DNA of 32,553 bases, taken from positions 1 to 32,553 of the forward strand of contig JAAEMP010000237.1 of NCBI GenBank assembly GCA_024225445.1, written 5' to 3'. This DNA comes from Hyphomicrobiales bacterium (GTDB taxonomy: Bacteria; Pseudomonadota; Alphaproteobacteria; Rhizobiales; Rhizobiaceae). The notes under the pieces were generated by a model. It searched no databases. It had not been told where the DNA came from and saw nothing but the letters and a program-made list of their open reading frames with translations. A program made the position numbers and the translations under genes. Of the stretch, positions 1-10,098 are shown piece after piece (the first letter of the stretch is position 1; every line of letters starts with the position of its first letter).

Positions 1-1
1 C

Positions 2-526
2 GATTTTATTCCGCCTTCGGCTGAAATCGTCGATAGGGTCATTCCCACACCTGCAATTCCGGAAGTCAGTGACTTTCCGCCAATTGCACAAGCTGAGATT
101 GAAGCAAGCAGCAAGCCCTCTGCCCCGGCCGAAGATCGTGGTCCAATGGGATTGTTGAGAAAACTCAAATCTGGATTTGGTGTCCAGGAAGAAAATGTGA
201 AAGCACCATTAACCAAACAGGCGTTGTCAAATGATGAGTCTGACCAGCCAAGCCCCTCTGAAATTCAGGCACCGGAATCCGCCACGATATATCCGGAAAG
301 TGGCGCCGCGGAGACCGTTCCATTCGCTACACCTGCTCTGCCGGCAGCTGCCCAACCTGCCCAACCCGCCCTTTCAGGCGGTATGGCCAATCAGCCGCCG
401 GTCAGTCCTTATGCCCCCAAGCGCGGCAATCTTGATCAAAACGGCAGAATCCTTACGCCGCAAAATCCGGTTGACGATGATGAGCAATTGGACATTCCGG
501 CATTTTTGCGGCGCCAATCAAATTGA
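2..526 (+). CDS. ftsZ: Cell division protein FtsZ, C-terminal part (5' end outside window)
   Basis: FtsZ is the tubulin-like GTPase that forms the cytokinetic ring. Only the last 174 residues are present, read in the frame that opens at base 2; the GTPase domain lies upstream of the window. What is visible is the variable linker, rich in proline, alanine and glutamine, followed by the conserved C-terminal peptide DIPAFLRRQSN. That peptide docks FtsA, ZipA-like and other membrane partners, and its form is typical of Hyphomicrobiales FtsZ. A short basic stretch, GLLRKLKSGFG, lies in the middle of the linker. The next gene is lpxC, the usual neighbour of ftsZ at the end of the division and cell-wall cluster. 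The identification rests on the C-terminal peptide and on synteny, because the catalytic domain cannot be seen. Confidence 0.88.
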   Translation, partial: DFIPPSAEIVDRVIPTPAIPEVSDFPPIAQAEIEASSKPSAPAEDRGPMGLLRKLKSGFGVQEENVKAPLTKQALSNDESDQPSPSEIQAPESATIYPESGAAETVPFATPALPAAAQPAQPALSGGMANQPPVSPYAPKRGNLDQNGRILTPQNPVDDDEQLDIPAFLRRQSN

Positions 527-800
527 TAACTTAAAATTAGCATTAAGGAACTGTTAAAAACGGACGTATTGTTACATTCGTTTCAAAGTGATAATGAGCA
601 AAGTTATTGAAAAATAACAATATAAATAAACATATTGAATTAATTTGGTAACAAAGCGTAAGAAAGCGTGATTTGGTATTCAGGCATGAAGGCAATAATA
701 TGTGAACAGATGTCGTGGAGGGATTCTACAAACATCGACACGGCATCTGGGACGATATCCTGAAATACATAGTTGAGTTGTAACTATAAAGGCGAACATA

Positions 801-1757
801 ATGGGGCTGAATGTGCTGGGTCACCAGACAACTTTAAGGGACCGAATTGAATTCAGGGGTGTTGGAGTTCACTCTGGCAATCCGGTGACAATGACTATTC
901 TTCCCGCAGATGCCGATATGGGCATTGTGTTTTCCATCACTGATCCTGAAATTGGAAATTGTTTTGATATTCCAGGCAATGTTTCTTCCCTGGGTGCAAC
1001 AGATTTATGTACAGTTTTGGGGAATCCGACCGGTATTTTTGTCGCAACTGTTGAACATTTGATGGCTGCATTGCATGCTTGTGGTGTTGATAATGTAATC
1101 GTTGAACTTGATGCGCGTGAAGTTCCGGTAATGGATGGCAGTTCCAGGGTTTTTGTTGAAGCAATCGAGTCGGTAGGATTGACTTCTCTTGCTGCAACTC
1201 GCTGCTATATTCGGGTTAAAAAGGTCGTACGCGTTGATTTGGGTGCATCATGGGGCGAATTTGTTCCTTATGAGGGCACGCGTTTTGAAGTTGAAATTGA
1301 TTTTGACAGTCCTGTAATTGGTCGCCAGAAATTTGCTGGTGACATGACAGCGGATGTATTTCGTAATGAAATCAGTCGGGCACGAACATTTGGCTTCATG
1401 AAAGATGTCGAGAGATTGTGGGCAGCAGGATTTGCACTGGGTTCCTCACTGGATAATTCGGTGGTCATTGGTGATGACAACAAGATTATTAATCCTGAAG
1501 GATTGCGATACAAAGACGAATTTGTCCGCCACAAAACACTGGATGCCATTGGTGATTTAGCCCTTTCAGGGGCTCAATTCCTCGGCTGTTTTCGCTCTTA
1601 TCGAGGCGGTCATAAAATGAATTCGCTGGTATTGCAGAAATTAATGAGCGATCGAGACGCTTTTGAATTTGTGGGTTCACCAATTTCGAAAGCGCGTGTC
1701 CATCATGGTGAACTGGTCGCCATGAATGCTCCTGCTTATGCAGCCAATTTAGTATAG
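801..1757 (+). CDS. lpxC: UDP-3-O-acyl-N-acetylglucosamine deacetylase LpxC
   Basis: LpxC is the zinc-dependent deacetylase that catalyses the committed step of lipid A synthesis in the cytoplasm. The protein has 318 residues, close to the family norm of about 305-320. Landmarks are GVGVHSG near residue 21, VEHLMAAL with Glu85 (general base) and zinc ligand His86, MDGSS at 111-115, RARTFGF at 193-199, the second zinc site HKTLDAIGD with His244 and Asp248, and the catalytic His271 in GGHKMN. All expected catalytic residues are present. The ATG start matches the family N terminus; upstream there is only a weak purine-rich site (AAAGG). It lies 274 bases after ftsZ and carries no visible regulatory hairpin. 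The presence of LpxC implies a lipid A-containing outer membrane. Confidence 0.97.
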   Translation: MGLNVLGHQTTLRDRIEFRGVGVHSGNPVTMTILPADADMGIVFSITDPEIGNCFDIPGNVSSLGATDLCTVLGNPTGIFVATVEHLMAALHACGVDNVIVELDAREVPVMDGSSRVFVEAIESVGLTSLAATRCYIRVKKVVRVDLGASWGEFVPYEGTRFEVEIDFDSPVIGRQKFAGDMTADVFRNEISRARTFGFMKDVERLWAAGFALGSSLDNSVVIGDDNKIINPEGLRYKDEFVRHKTLDAIGDLALSGAQFLGCFRSYRGGHKMNSLVLQKLMSDRDAFEFVGSPISKARVHHGELVAMNAPAYAANLV

Positions 1758-1825
1758 TTCTTACATCTGGTTGTTGTGATTACTGCCGGTTGCCAACCGT
1801 TGGGTGCTTTTGCCTATAGATATTC

Positions 1826-1837
1826 TGATCCGGATCA
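1826..1837. other. Perfect 12-base palindrome TGATCCGGATCA between lpxC and bamD
   Basis: TGATCCGGATCA is its own reverse complement and lies about 170 bases upstream of bamD, in non-coding DNA. Its ATCCGGAT core recurs in another intergenic palindrome at 4945-4958. It could be a protein-binding site or chance; no family of regulator is recognised. Confidence 0.3.
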
Positions 1838-2008
1838 AAAATGGGCAAATTTATTTTAAATATTGGCTATTGCCACAAAAAAGTACGATTGTGGGCAAAT
1901 AGCGAAGGTAGAATAATCAAGATTTGCGGTATTTGGAAAATGCGGCCTAAAATGATATATTGTCATATCGGGATAATTTGGTGTGAAAGCAATTGAGAGG
2001 CCTGTAGC

Positions 2009-2884
2009 GTGTTTGGGTTGAGTGGCTTGGAAATGACCAAAAATCAAAACTGGATGTCTCTGACAGCTAAAGGCTTGTGTATTACCTGCCTGCTACTGAT
2101 TGCCGCCTGCACCAAAACTGCTGAATCTTCAACTGAATTTATTGATAATGTTGAGCCTGCTGATGAATTGTATAATCAGGGACTGGCAAATCTGGATGCC
2201 GGCGACCGTAAGGAAGCAAGGGACAAATTTGAGGCCGTAGACAAACAGCATCCATATTCTGAATTATCACGCAAATCACTGCTGATGCTGACTTTTATGT
2301 CCTATCGTGATGGGCAATATGCTGATTCGGTTGCCAGCGGGAAACGTTATGTTTCGCTATATCCGGGCAGCCAGGAAGCTGCCTATGCGCAGTATCTTGT
2401 CGGCATGTCCTATTTTCGTCAAATACCCGATATTACCCGGGACCAAAATGTGACCGCGAAAGCCTATACATCTATGAAAGTGGTTGTCGACCGATATCCT
2501 GACAGTGAATATGTTGAGGATGCCAAACTGAAAATGCGGGTCGCTTTTGATCAGATTGCCGGAAAAGAAATGTTGGTTGGACGTTATTATCAGGAGCGTC
2601 GCGAATTTTTGGCAGCTGTCAATCGTTTCCGCAGGGTGGTGGAACGCTTTCAGACGACAAGACATGTGGAAGAAGCACTGGCGCGGTTGACGGAATCCTA
2701 TTATTCGCTGGGTCTCATCAGCGAGGCTCAGACGGCTACTGCCGTGTTGGGACATAATTTCCCTGACAGTCAGTGGTACAAGGACTCTTATAATCTGCTT
2801 AGTTCTGGTGGATTGTCACCAAATGAAAACAAGAACTCATGGATTTCAAAAATATTCCAACCCGGATCCAATAATAAAACCTAG
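2009..2884 (+). CDS. bamD: Outer membrane protein assembly factor BamD (YfiO), lipoprotein
   Basis: BamD is the essential lipoprotein of the BAM complex, which inserts beta-barrel proteins into the outer membrane. The N terminus carries a lipoprotein signal: a hydrophobic stretch, then the lipobox LIAAC, with Cys34 the likely lipidated residue. From about residue 50 to 270 the protein is a run of TPR-like helical repeats, starting at [20 protein letters not shown] and including [10 protein letters not shown] near the end, as in YfiO/BamD. The length of 291 residues fits alphaproteobacterial members. The GTG start at 2009 has a good site (GAGAGG, 8 bases upstream); an in-frame ATG at 2033 would also leave the lipobox intact. 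Its place between lpxC and recN is the standard order in this order of bacteria. Confidence 0.95.
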   Translation: MFGLSGLEMTKNQNWMSLTAKGLCITCLLLIAACTKTAESSTEFIDNVEPADELYNQGLANLDAGDRKEARDKFEAVDKQHPYSELSRKSLLMLTFMSYRDGQYADSVASGKRYVSLYPGSQEAAYAQYLVGMSYFRQIPDITRDQNVTAKAYTSMKVVVDRYPDSEYVEDAKLKMRVAFDQIAGKEMLVGRYYQERREFLAAVNRFRRVVERFQTTRHVEEALARLTESYYSLGLISEAQTATAVLGHNFPDSQWYKDSYNLLSSGGLSPNENKNSWISKIFQPGSNNKT

Positions 2885-2899
2885 AGCAATCTGCAACGT

Positions 2900-2921
2900 A
2901 AGCGGTCCACATTAGCCGCTT
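2900..2921 (+). terminator. Weak possible terminator after bamD
   Basis: A 6-base-pair stem, AAGCGG paired with CCGCTT around a 10-base loop, starts 16 bases after the bamD stop. The following tract (TATCGCTTT) is only moderately rich in T, so this may be a weak terminator or merely a hairpin. Confidence 0.3.
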
Positions 2922-3060
2922 TATCGCTTTGGATTTGACCATACAATATTCAAATGCTTTCGTGTAAAGAAGATTGGGTCAAGTGGTTTCATAATCTTAA
3001 AAAGTATTCTAGAAACAGCGTGATGGATATTCTGTTCCAGAGCCGGGGACTTTTACATTA

Positions 3061-4761
3061 ATGCTGGTTCAGCTTTTTATTCAAGATATCGTCCTGATTG
3101 ATCGGCTTGATATCGAATTCAATTCCAGTCTTACCGTGTTGACCGGGGAAACCGGTGCAGGTAAATCCATCCTGCTGGATGCGTTGTCATTGGCGCTTGG
3201 AGCCCGCGGAGATGGCGACCTGGTTCGGGAGGGTGCCAATTCGGGTCAGGTGCGGGCGGTGTTCAGTTTGCCCGCGGACCATGAGGTTCTGATTCGTTTA
3301 CTTACTTTTGATGCTTTGACTTGTGAGAATATTTCCGAGGATGGAGGATTTTCAGATGTGATTTTGCGTAGGGTGCAATCAGGTGATGGGCGCACCCGGG
3401 CCTATATCAATGATGTGCCCGTTTCGGTTGCCAAGCTGCGGGAAATTGGCCAGATGCTGGTCGAAATTCACGGGCAACATGACGACCGGGCTTTGGTCGA
3501 CGAGAATTTGCACAGAGCGTATCTTGATGCTTGTGGAGGCCTGGGCAGTGATTTGCAGTCGGTTGCGGGGGCCTGGAAAAACTGGAGCACAGCAAAAAAG
3601 CAACTCTCAAGTCTTAAATTACAAGTTGATGAAGCCGCCAGAGAAGCGGGTTATCTCAGAAGTTCTGTTGATGAACTGGACAAGCTCGCACCAGAACCAG
3701 GTGAGGAAGTTGAGTTGGCTGACCAACGACAACAAATGATCCAGGCGCAAAATATTGCCGGGGAACTTTCCGAGGCTGAAGAAATATTGTCCGGCCATAA
3801 TTCTCCGGTACCAATATTGGCCAGCCTTGTCAGAAAACTGGAACGAAAGACTGCCAAGGCTCCCGGACTTCTGGAAACGGTTATTGAGCAGATAGATGGA
3901 GCTATTACGCACTTATATTCCGCGCAAAACGAACTGGACGGGGCGATCAGCAAAAGTGAATATGATCCTCATGCGCTGGATAATGCCGAAGAAAGGTTGT
4001 TTGCTTTAAGAGCTGCAGCGCGCAAATACAGTGTAGCGGTTGAAAACCTGCCGGAACTTGCCATTGATATGGCCAACCAGTTAAGTGCGCTTGATCACGG
4101 TGAAGAGAGACTGGCAATATTAAACAAACATTGCGGTGAACTGGAAGTGGAATATGTCCGGCTCGCTACAAATCTGTCGAAAAAGCGTGCTATTGCGGGA
4201 CGGGAACTGGTTGAAAAAGTTCAAAAGGAACTACCAAGCCTGAAGCTGGACCAGGCGAAATTTTTGATTGAACATGATTGCGGAGCCCATCTGGCAGGTG
4301 AATATGGTCGTGACAAAATTGAATTCTGGGTTCGAACCAATCCGGGCACCAAGGCCGGTCCGATGTTCAAAGTTGCTTCAGGGGGAGAGTTGTCCCGATT
4401 TTTGCTGGCGCTCAAGGTTGTACTTGCTGACAACGGATCGGCACCCACACTGGTTTTTGATGAGATTGATTCGGGAGCAGGCGGATCGGTTGCAGATGCA
4501 ATCGGGCGAAGGCTTGCCCGATTAGCTGAAAATGTACAGGTATTATCTGTGACGCATGCTCCTCAGGTGGCAGCCAAAGCAAAGCATCATCTATTGATTT
4601 CCAAGGCCGGCGGAGGAGATCATATCCCTCAGGTGACGACCAGGGTAGTACAAATTGATGGTGAGAGAAGACGCGATGAAATTGCTCGGATGTTGGCTGG
4701 TGCGTCGATTACCGATGAGGCCAGAGCAGCAGCAGGAAGACTTCTAAATGACCCAATTTGA
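3061..4761 (+). CDS. recN: DNA repair protein RecN (SMC-like ATPase)
   Basis: RecN is a cytoplasmic SMC-family ATPase that acts early in recombinational repair of double-strand breaks. The protein has 566 residues (Escherichia coli RecN has 553). The Walker A motif GETGAGKS is at residues 29-36. A long coiled-coil region follows, rich in Glu, Lys and Leu, roughly residues 160-380. The ABC signature SGGELSRF is near residue 440 and Walker B, LVFDEIDSG, near residue 465, followed by the SVTHAPQVAAKA switch region. The start MLVQLFIQDIVLIDRLDIEF aligns with the family N terminus, so the ATG at 3061 is secure. I looked for an alphaproteobacterial LexA box (GTTC-N7-GTTC) upstream and found none. 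Confidence 0.97.
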   Translation: MLVQLFIQDIVLIDRLDIEFNSSLTVLTGETGAGKSILLDALSLALGARGDGDLVREGANSGQVRAVFSLPADHEVLIRLLTFDALTCENISEDGGFSDVILRRVQSGDGRTRAYINDVPVSVAKLREIGQMLVEIHGQHDDRALVDENLHRAYLDACGGLGSDLQSVAGAWKNWSTAKKQLSSLKLQVDEAAREAGYLRSSVDELDKLAPEPGEEVELADQRQQMIQAQNIAGELSEAEEILSGHNSPVPILASLVRKLERKTAKAPGLLETVIEQIDGAITHLYSAQNELDGAISKSEYDPHALDNAEERLFALRAAARKYSVAVENLPELAIDMANQLSALDHGEERLAILNKHCGELEVEYVRLATNLSKKRAIAGRELVEKVQKELPSLKLDQAKFLIEHDCGAHLAGEYGRDKIEFWVRTNPGTKAGPMFKVASGGELSRFLLALKVVLADNGSAPTLVFDEIDSGAGGSVADAIGRRLARLAENVQVLSVTHAPQVAAKAKHHLLISKAGGGDHIPQVTTRVVQIDGERRRDEIARMLAGASITDEARAAAGRLLNDPI

Positions 4762-4944
4762 TAATTTCAAATTCTATGGGGATGCTTGTTTGTTATTGGA
4801 ATGCTCCTATCTGTTAATCTTGAAATGAAAATTATCAATCGGACATTTGCAATAACCAAGTGTTGTTGATCAAATTAATGTTCAGCAGAATGATTAGTTG
4901 TTTTTGCAGAACGAAAATTCGAGCAATGCACCGGCACTAATGAA

Positions 4945-4958
4945 AATATCCGGATATT
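4945..4958. other. Perfect 14-base palindrome AATATCCGGATATT upstream of the DUF922 gene
   Basis: AATATCCGGATATT is fully self-complementary and lies in the 258-base non-coding stretch between recN and the DUF922 gene. The core ATCCGGAT is shared with the intergenic palindrome at 1826-1837. It may be an operator; the sequence alone does not say which protein would bind. Confidence 0.35.
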
Positions 4959-5082
4959 GGAATACTTAATATCGGATGTAATAGAGTTTCTTTTTGACAG
5001 GAAATCATGAAGTTACAGAATGGAAACAGGAACCTTGACGGCAGATAGTCCATCAGGAAAACCAGAATTGTCAATATCTGCA

Positions 5083-5718
5083 ATGCAGATGTCGAAATTT
5101 TCTGTGGCAAACAGGATAACAGCATTTCTCTGTTTTGCGATTTGTATGTTGTCGGTGTTGATGGGTGAAGCGAATGCAAGGCTGATCATTAAAGAACAGA
5201 CGAAAACCTATAATGTGTCAGGAAAGTCAGGTAGGCAGGTTCACGCAAAATTCGGTCGACGTGGTCCATGGAAAATGCGCCGCAAACACGCGATAGCCGC
5301 TACCCTAAGAGAGTTTGATTTCAAAAATATCAAGATTGTTAAGCGCGGCAATAAATGTATATTTGCCAAGATGGATATTTATCTTTCTCTGACTTATTAT
5401 TATCCCAATTGGATCAACAAAAGTTCCGCATCAAAAAAAACCCAAAGATTATGGGGGAATTTTCTGCGAGAATTGGTCCGCCATGAAAAAACCCATGGCA
5501 AATTTTTTAAGGAAACCTTGCGGCAGTTTGAGAAAGAATTGGCTAGAATCTCGAGGAAACCCTTCAAAAGTTGCCGTCAGATGAATGCAATTGTCCTACG
5601 TAAACTTGAAACTACCTATAAAAAGGGTAAAGCGCGACACGATGCTTTTGACCGCCGTGAAGGAAAGCCATCAGCAAAGATACGCAAGTTGGAAAAAGCT
5701 TTTCTCAAAGCCAAGTGA
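5083..5718 (+). CDS. Secreted DUF922-family protein, putative zinc-dependent protease
   Basis: The protein resembles the DUF922 family (predicted secreted Zn-dependent proteases), whose substrate is unknown. A hydrophobic signal segment (ITAFLCFAICMLSVLMG) precedes a likely cleavage site at GEANA, so export to the periplasm is expected. The mature part carries YNVSGKSGRQV near its start, and later LVRHEKTHGKFF, which contains an HExxH metal-protease motif; the C-terminal third is very basic. The frame opens further upstream, with an ATG at 5020, but that start would put 30 polar residues ahead of the signal peptide. I therefore prefer the ATG at 5083 (or 5089), giving about 211 residues. Neither start has a strong ribosome site. 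The gene is an insertion into the usual recN-ligA order or a lineage-specific member of it. The fold is fairly clear; activity is inference. Confidence 0.72.
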   Translation: MQMSKFSVANRITAFLCFAICMLSVLMGEANARLIIKEQTKTYNVSGKSGRQVHAKFGRRGPWKMRRKHAIAATLREFDFKNIKIVKRGNKCIFAKMDIYLSLTYYYPNWINKSSASKKTQRLWGNFLRELVRHEKTHGKFFKETLRQFEKELARISRKPFKSCRQMNAIVLRKLETTYKKGKARHDAFDRREGKPSAKIRKLEKAFLKAK

Positions 5719-5804
5719 ATGCGATGATCTGCTATACTGAGGGCTCTTGATGATGACCCTCGATATTAGACAGAAATTGCAGTATCAGAGCCGAGTGCGG
5801 TTGA

Positions 5805-7937
<2,133 letters not shown>

Positions 7938-8005
7938 AACGTATACAGGCCTGTGTAATTGAAGTGCATTAGTACGGGTTCAAAATAATCAGGAAAGTCC
8001 CTTTA

Positions 8006-9907
8006 TCAGGCAGAGGCTGCAGGCAATTCGTGGGTGAGGGGTGTGGTTGCGGTTTCCAGCCACTTTGCTTCGTTTTCTTCAAGGTGCGGCGTTAACTGGC
8101 GCTTGACCCAGCCATGATAGGCATTCAACCAATGAAGTTCAGATTTGTTCATTAAATCCGGGTTGATCAGTCTCAGGTCAATTGGTGCCAGTGACAGGGT
8201 CTCGAAACCCATCACCGGTACGTTGCCACCATCAATTTCGTTGGGTTCTTTTACCAGAATCAGGTTTTCAATGCGAATGCCCCATTGGCCTTCGCGATAG
8301 AAACCGGGTTCATTGGAAATGATCATGCCCGGCTTTATTTCAACCTGGCTTCGTCTGGAAATTGATTGGGGGCCTTCATGGACCGAGAGATATGAACCAA
8401 TTCCATGGCCGGTGCCGTGGGCAAAATCGCGCCCGTGTCGCCACAAGGAAGCTCTGGCAAAACTGTCCAGATCTACCCCTCTGGTACCTTCAGGGAAGCG
8501 GGCCAGTGCGATGGCAATATGGCCTTTGAGAACCAGGGTGAAATCCTCGACGGCAAGAGGGGGAGGGGTGCCGACAGCAATTGTGCGGGTAATATCAGTG
8601 GTGCCGTCCTCATATTGGCCACCGGAATCCACCAGATATAGTGAGTTATTCGAGATGAGCGTGTTGGTTTTGCGAGTAACCCGGTAATGGATGACAGCAC
8701 CATTGGCACCTGCGCCTGAAATGGTATTAAAGGAAATATCCTTTAATTCACTTTGGAATTTTTCAGCGGTCGTGCAACGAAGCAATTCCAGTTGATTGAC
8801 GGCGGTAATTTCATCAATGCTTCCCGGTTTTTGTTGATCAATCCAATACAGGAACTTTGTAACGGCTACTCCGTCACGAAGATGAGCATTGCGAGACCCT
8901 TTGATTTCACTGGCGTTTTTGATTGCTCGGGGAAGGACAACCGGGTCAGTGCTGTTGACCAGTTTGCCGTTATTACTATTAACGATATCACCAAGAGCCA
9001 CGGATGTTTTTGAGAAGTCAGCGTGGATTTTAACGTTGTTTGCTAGTTTCGCCAGCTTTCCACCAATTTTTGAATATGGATGTAAATCGGCAAGCTGGGT
9101 CAGGTAGGCTTCAACTTCACGAGACATTTTTTGTTTGTCCATGAATAATTGCGGGTATTCCTTTGCATGGATGACTGCGTAGCCAAGTGCCAAAGGGGTA
9201 TGTGGAGTGTCATGTCCACGAATATTGAAAAGCCAGGCAATAGATGCAGGATCCGACAGCAGGCAAAAATCCCCGCCATTTTCCGTCAGCTGATGTTTTA
9301 TTGATTTGATTTTTTCAATTGCAAGTTCTCCGCAATATTTCTGATTTTGAATTGATACCGGCCCAACCGGAGGCGAAGGCTGGTCGAGCCATATACGATC
9401 AATCAGATTATCGGTTGCGACAAATGAAACCTGATGGTTTTTCGTGATTTTTTTGAAATGTTTTTTGGCTGAAAGGGTTGTCAGCCATGGATCAAAGCCA
9501 ATACGAAATTCAGGATCCTGTCTCCTGTCTTTCTCGGATTTCTCCGAAATCCAGTTTTCCAGCCACTTGTGTGGAGGATATTTCACCAGATCACTGGTGC
9601 CAAACTGGCTGGTATCGATTTGTCTGGTGACTTGTGATGTGTAGCGTCCGTCGACAAATACAATGGCCTCATCACCGGTAACAATACCATAACCGGCAGA
9701 ACCTGTGAAACCTGTGAGCCATGCAAGGCGCCAGGCATGGGGAGGCGGGTATTCGTTCTGGTGTTCGTCGCCGTGAGGAACAAGCCAGGCATCAAGATCT
9801 TCCTCCAGCATCCGCCGGCGTAAAATAGACAGGCGCTTAGCGCCTTGGCTGCCACTGGAAGGATCGCTAAAGTTTTGAAACCTTGCCTGCATTTTGTCCT
9901 GCGTCAT
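8006..9907 (-). CDS. pepP: Xaa-Pro aminopeptidase (aminopeptidase P, M24B)
   Basis: This cytoplasmic metallopeptidase removes the N-terminal residue from peptides with proline in second position. At 633 residues it is of the three-domain type: two creatinase-like N-terminal domains (about 1-330) and a pita-bread catalytic domain. The five metal ligands are visible: Asp427 in LVDSGG, Asp438 in DGTTDITR, His501 in GTGHGIGSYL, Glu533 in ISNEPGFY and Glu547 in IRIENL. The final 70 residues, with WLNAYHGWVKRQL, are typical of the long form. The ATG at 9907 is used; ATG at 9892 is a possible alternative. The gene is convergent with ligA and divergent from the phosphomannomutase gene. I see no clear terminator in the 68 bases between pepP and ligA. 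Confidence 0.95.
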   Translation of the reverse strand: MTQDKMQARFQNFSDPSSGSQGAKRLSILRRRMLEEDLDAWLVPHGDEHQNEYPPPHAWRLAWLTGFTGSAGYGIVTGDEAIVFVDGRYTSQVTRQIDTSQFGTSDLVKYPPHKWLENWISEKSEKDRRQDPEFRIGFDPWLTTLSAKKHFKKITKNHQVSFVATDNLIDRIWLDQPSPPVGPVSIQNQKYCGELAIEKIKSIKHQLTENGGDFCLLSDPASIAWLFNIRGHDTPHTPLALGYAVIHAKEYPQLFMDKQKMSREVEAYLTQLADLHPYSKIGGKLAKLANNVKIHADFSKTSVALGDIVNSNNGKLVNSTDPVVLPRAIKNASEIKGSRNAHLRDGVAVTKFLYWIDQQKPGSIDEITAVNQLELLRCTTAEKFQSELKDISFNTISGAGANGAVIHYRVTRKTNTLISNNSLYLVDSGGQYEDGTTDITRTIAVGTPPPLAVEDFTLVLKGHIAIALARFPEGTRGVDLDSFARASLWRHGRDFAHGTGHGIGSYLSVHEGPQSISRRSQVEIKPGMIISNEPGFYREGQWGIRIENLILVKEPNEIDGGNVPVMGFETLSLAPIDLRLINPDLMNKSELHWLNAYHGWVKRQLTPHLEENEAKWLETATTPLTHELPAASA

Positions 9908-9977
9908 ATTATACTTTCATCAACCATAAGTACTGATTTTGATGCCTTTTCTTCAATTATCAAAAGACCATAGCAAT

Positions 9978-10005
9978 TTGATTAGAATTTGTAACATATT
10001 GTTAT
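9978..10005 (+). promoter_or_regulatory. Possible promoter of the phosphomannomutase gene
   Basis: TTGATT (9978-9983) and TGTTAT (10000-10005) are separated by 16 bases and lie in the divergent region between pepP and the phosphomannomutase gene. Both boxes match the sigma-70 consensus only in part. If used, transcription would begin about 10012, leaving a leader of about 85 bases. Confidence 0.25.
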
Positions 10006-10029
10006 GGCGTAGATCCCTGAAAATCGGGG

Positions 10030-10065
10030 TAACACCAAAGTCATTGGTATAACTCCCTGGTGTTA
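10030..10065 (+). promoter_or_regulatory. Inverted repeat with competing inner stem in the phosphomannomutase leader
   Basis: TAACACCA (10030-10037) and TGGTGTTA (10058-10065) are perfect 8-base inverted arms with 20 bases between them. The left arm also takes part in a second possible hairpin, ACCAA (10034-10038) with TTGGT (10044-10048). The two stems cannot form together. This could be an operator or a leader switch; no known riboswitch class is recognised. Confidence 0.35.
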
Positions 10066-10098
10066 ATGCCAATGCTGGCTGACAAAAGGTATTGCGTA

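Noticed and set aside
1787-1799. Hairpin CGGTT-GCC-AACCG after lpxC as a terminator
   Set aside because: Only five base pairs with a three-base loop, and the T-rich tract is several bases away; too weak to list.
1856-2047. Minus-strand frame of 63 codons between lpxC and bamD
   Set aside because: It overlaps the bamD start, has no ribosome site and no recognisable sequence character.
2885-3060. Possible LexA (SOS) box upstream of recN
   Set aside because: One GTTC is present (in CTGTTCCAG), but no second GTTC follows at the 7-base spacing used by alphaproteobacterial LexA.
4321-4345. GGTTCGAACC resembling a tRNA T-loop
   Set aside because: It lies in the recN coding frame, and no acceptor or anticodon stem can be built around it.
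5007-5048. Short frame (ATG after CAGGAAATC, 13 codons) upstream of the DUF922 gene as a leader peptide
   Set aside because: It has a fair ribosome site, but there is no regulatory codon run or hairpin to support attenuation.
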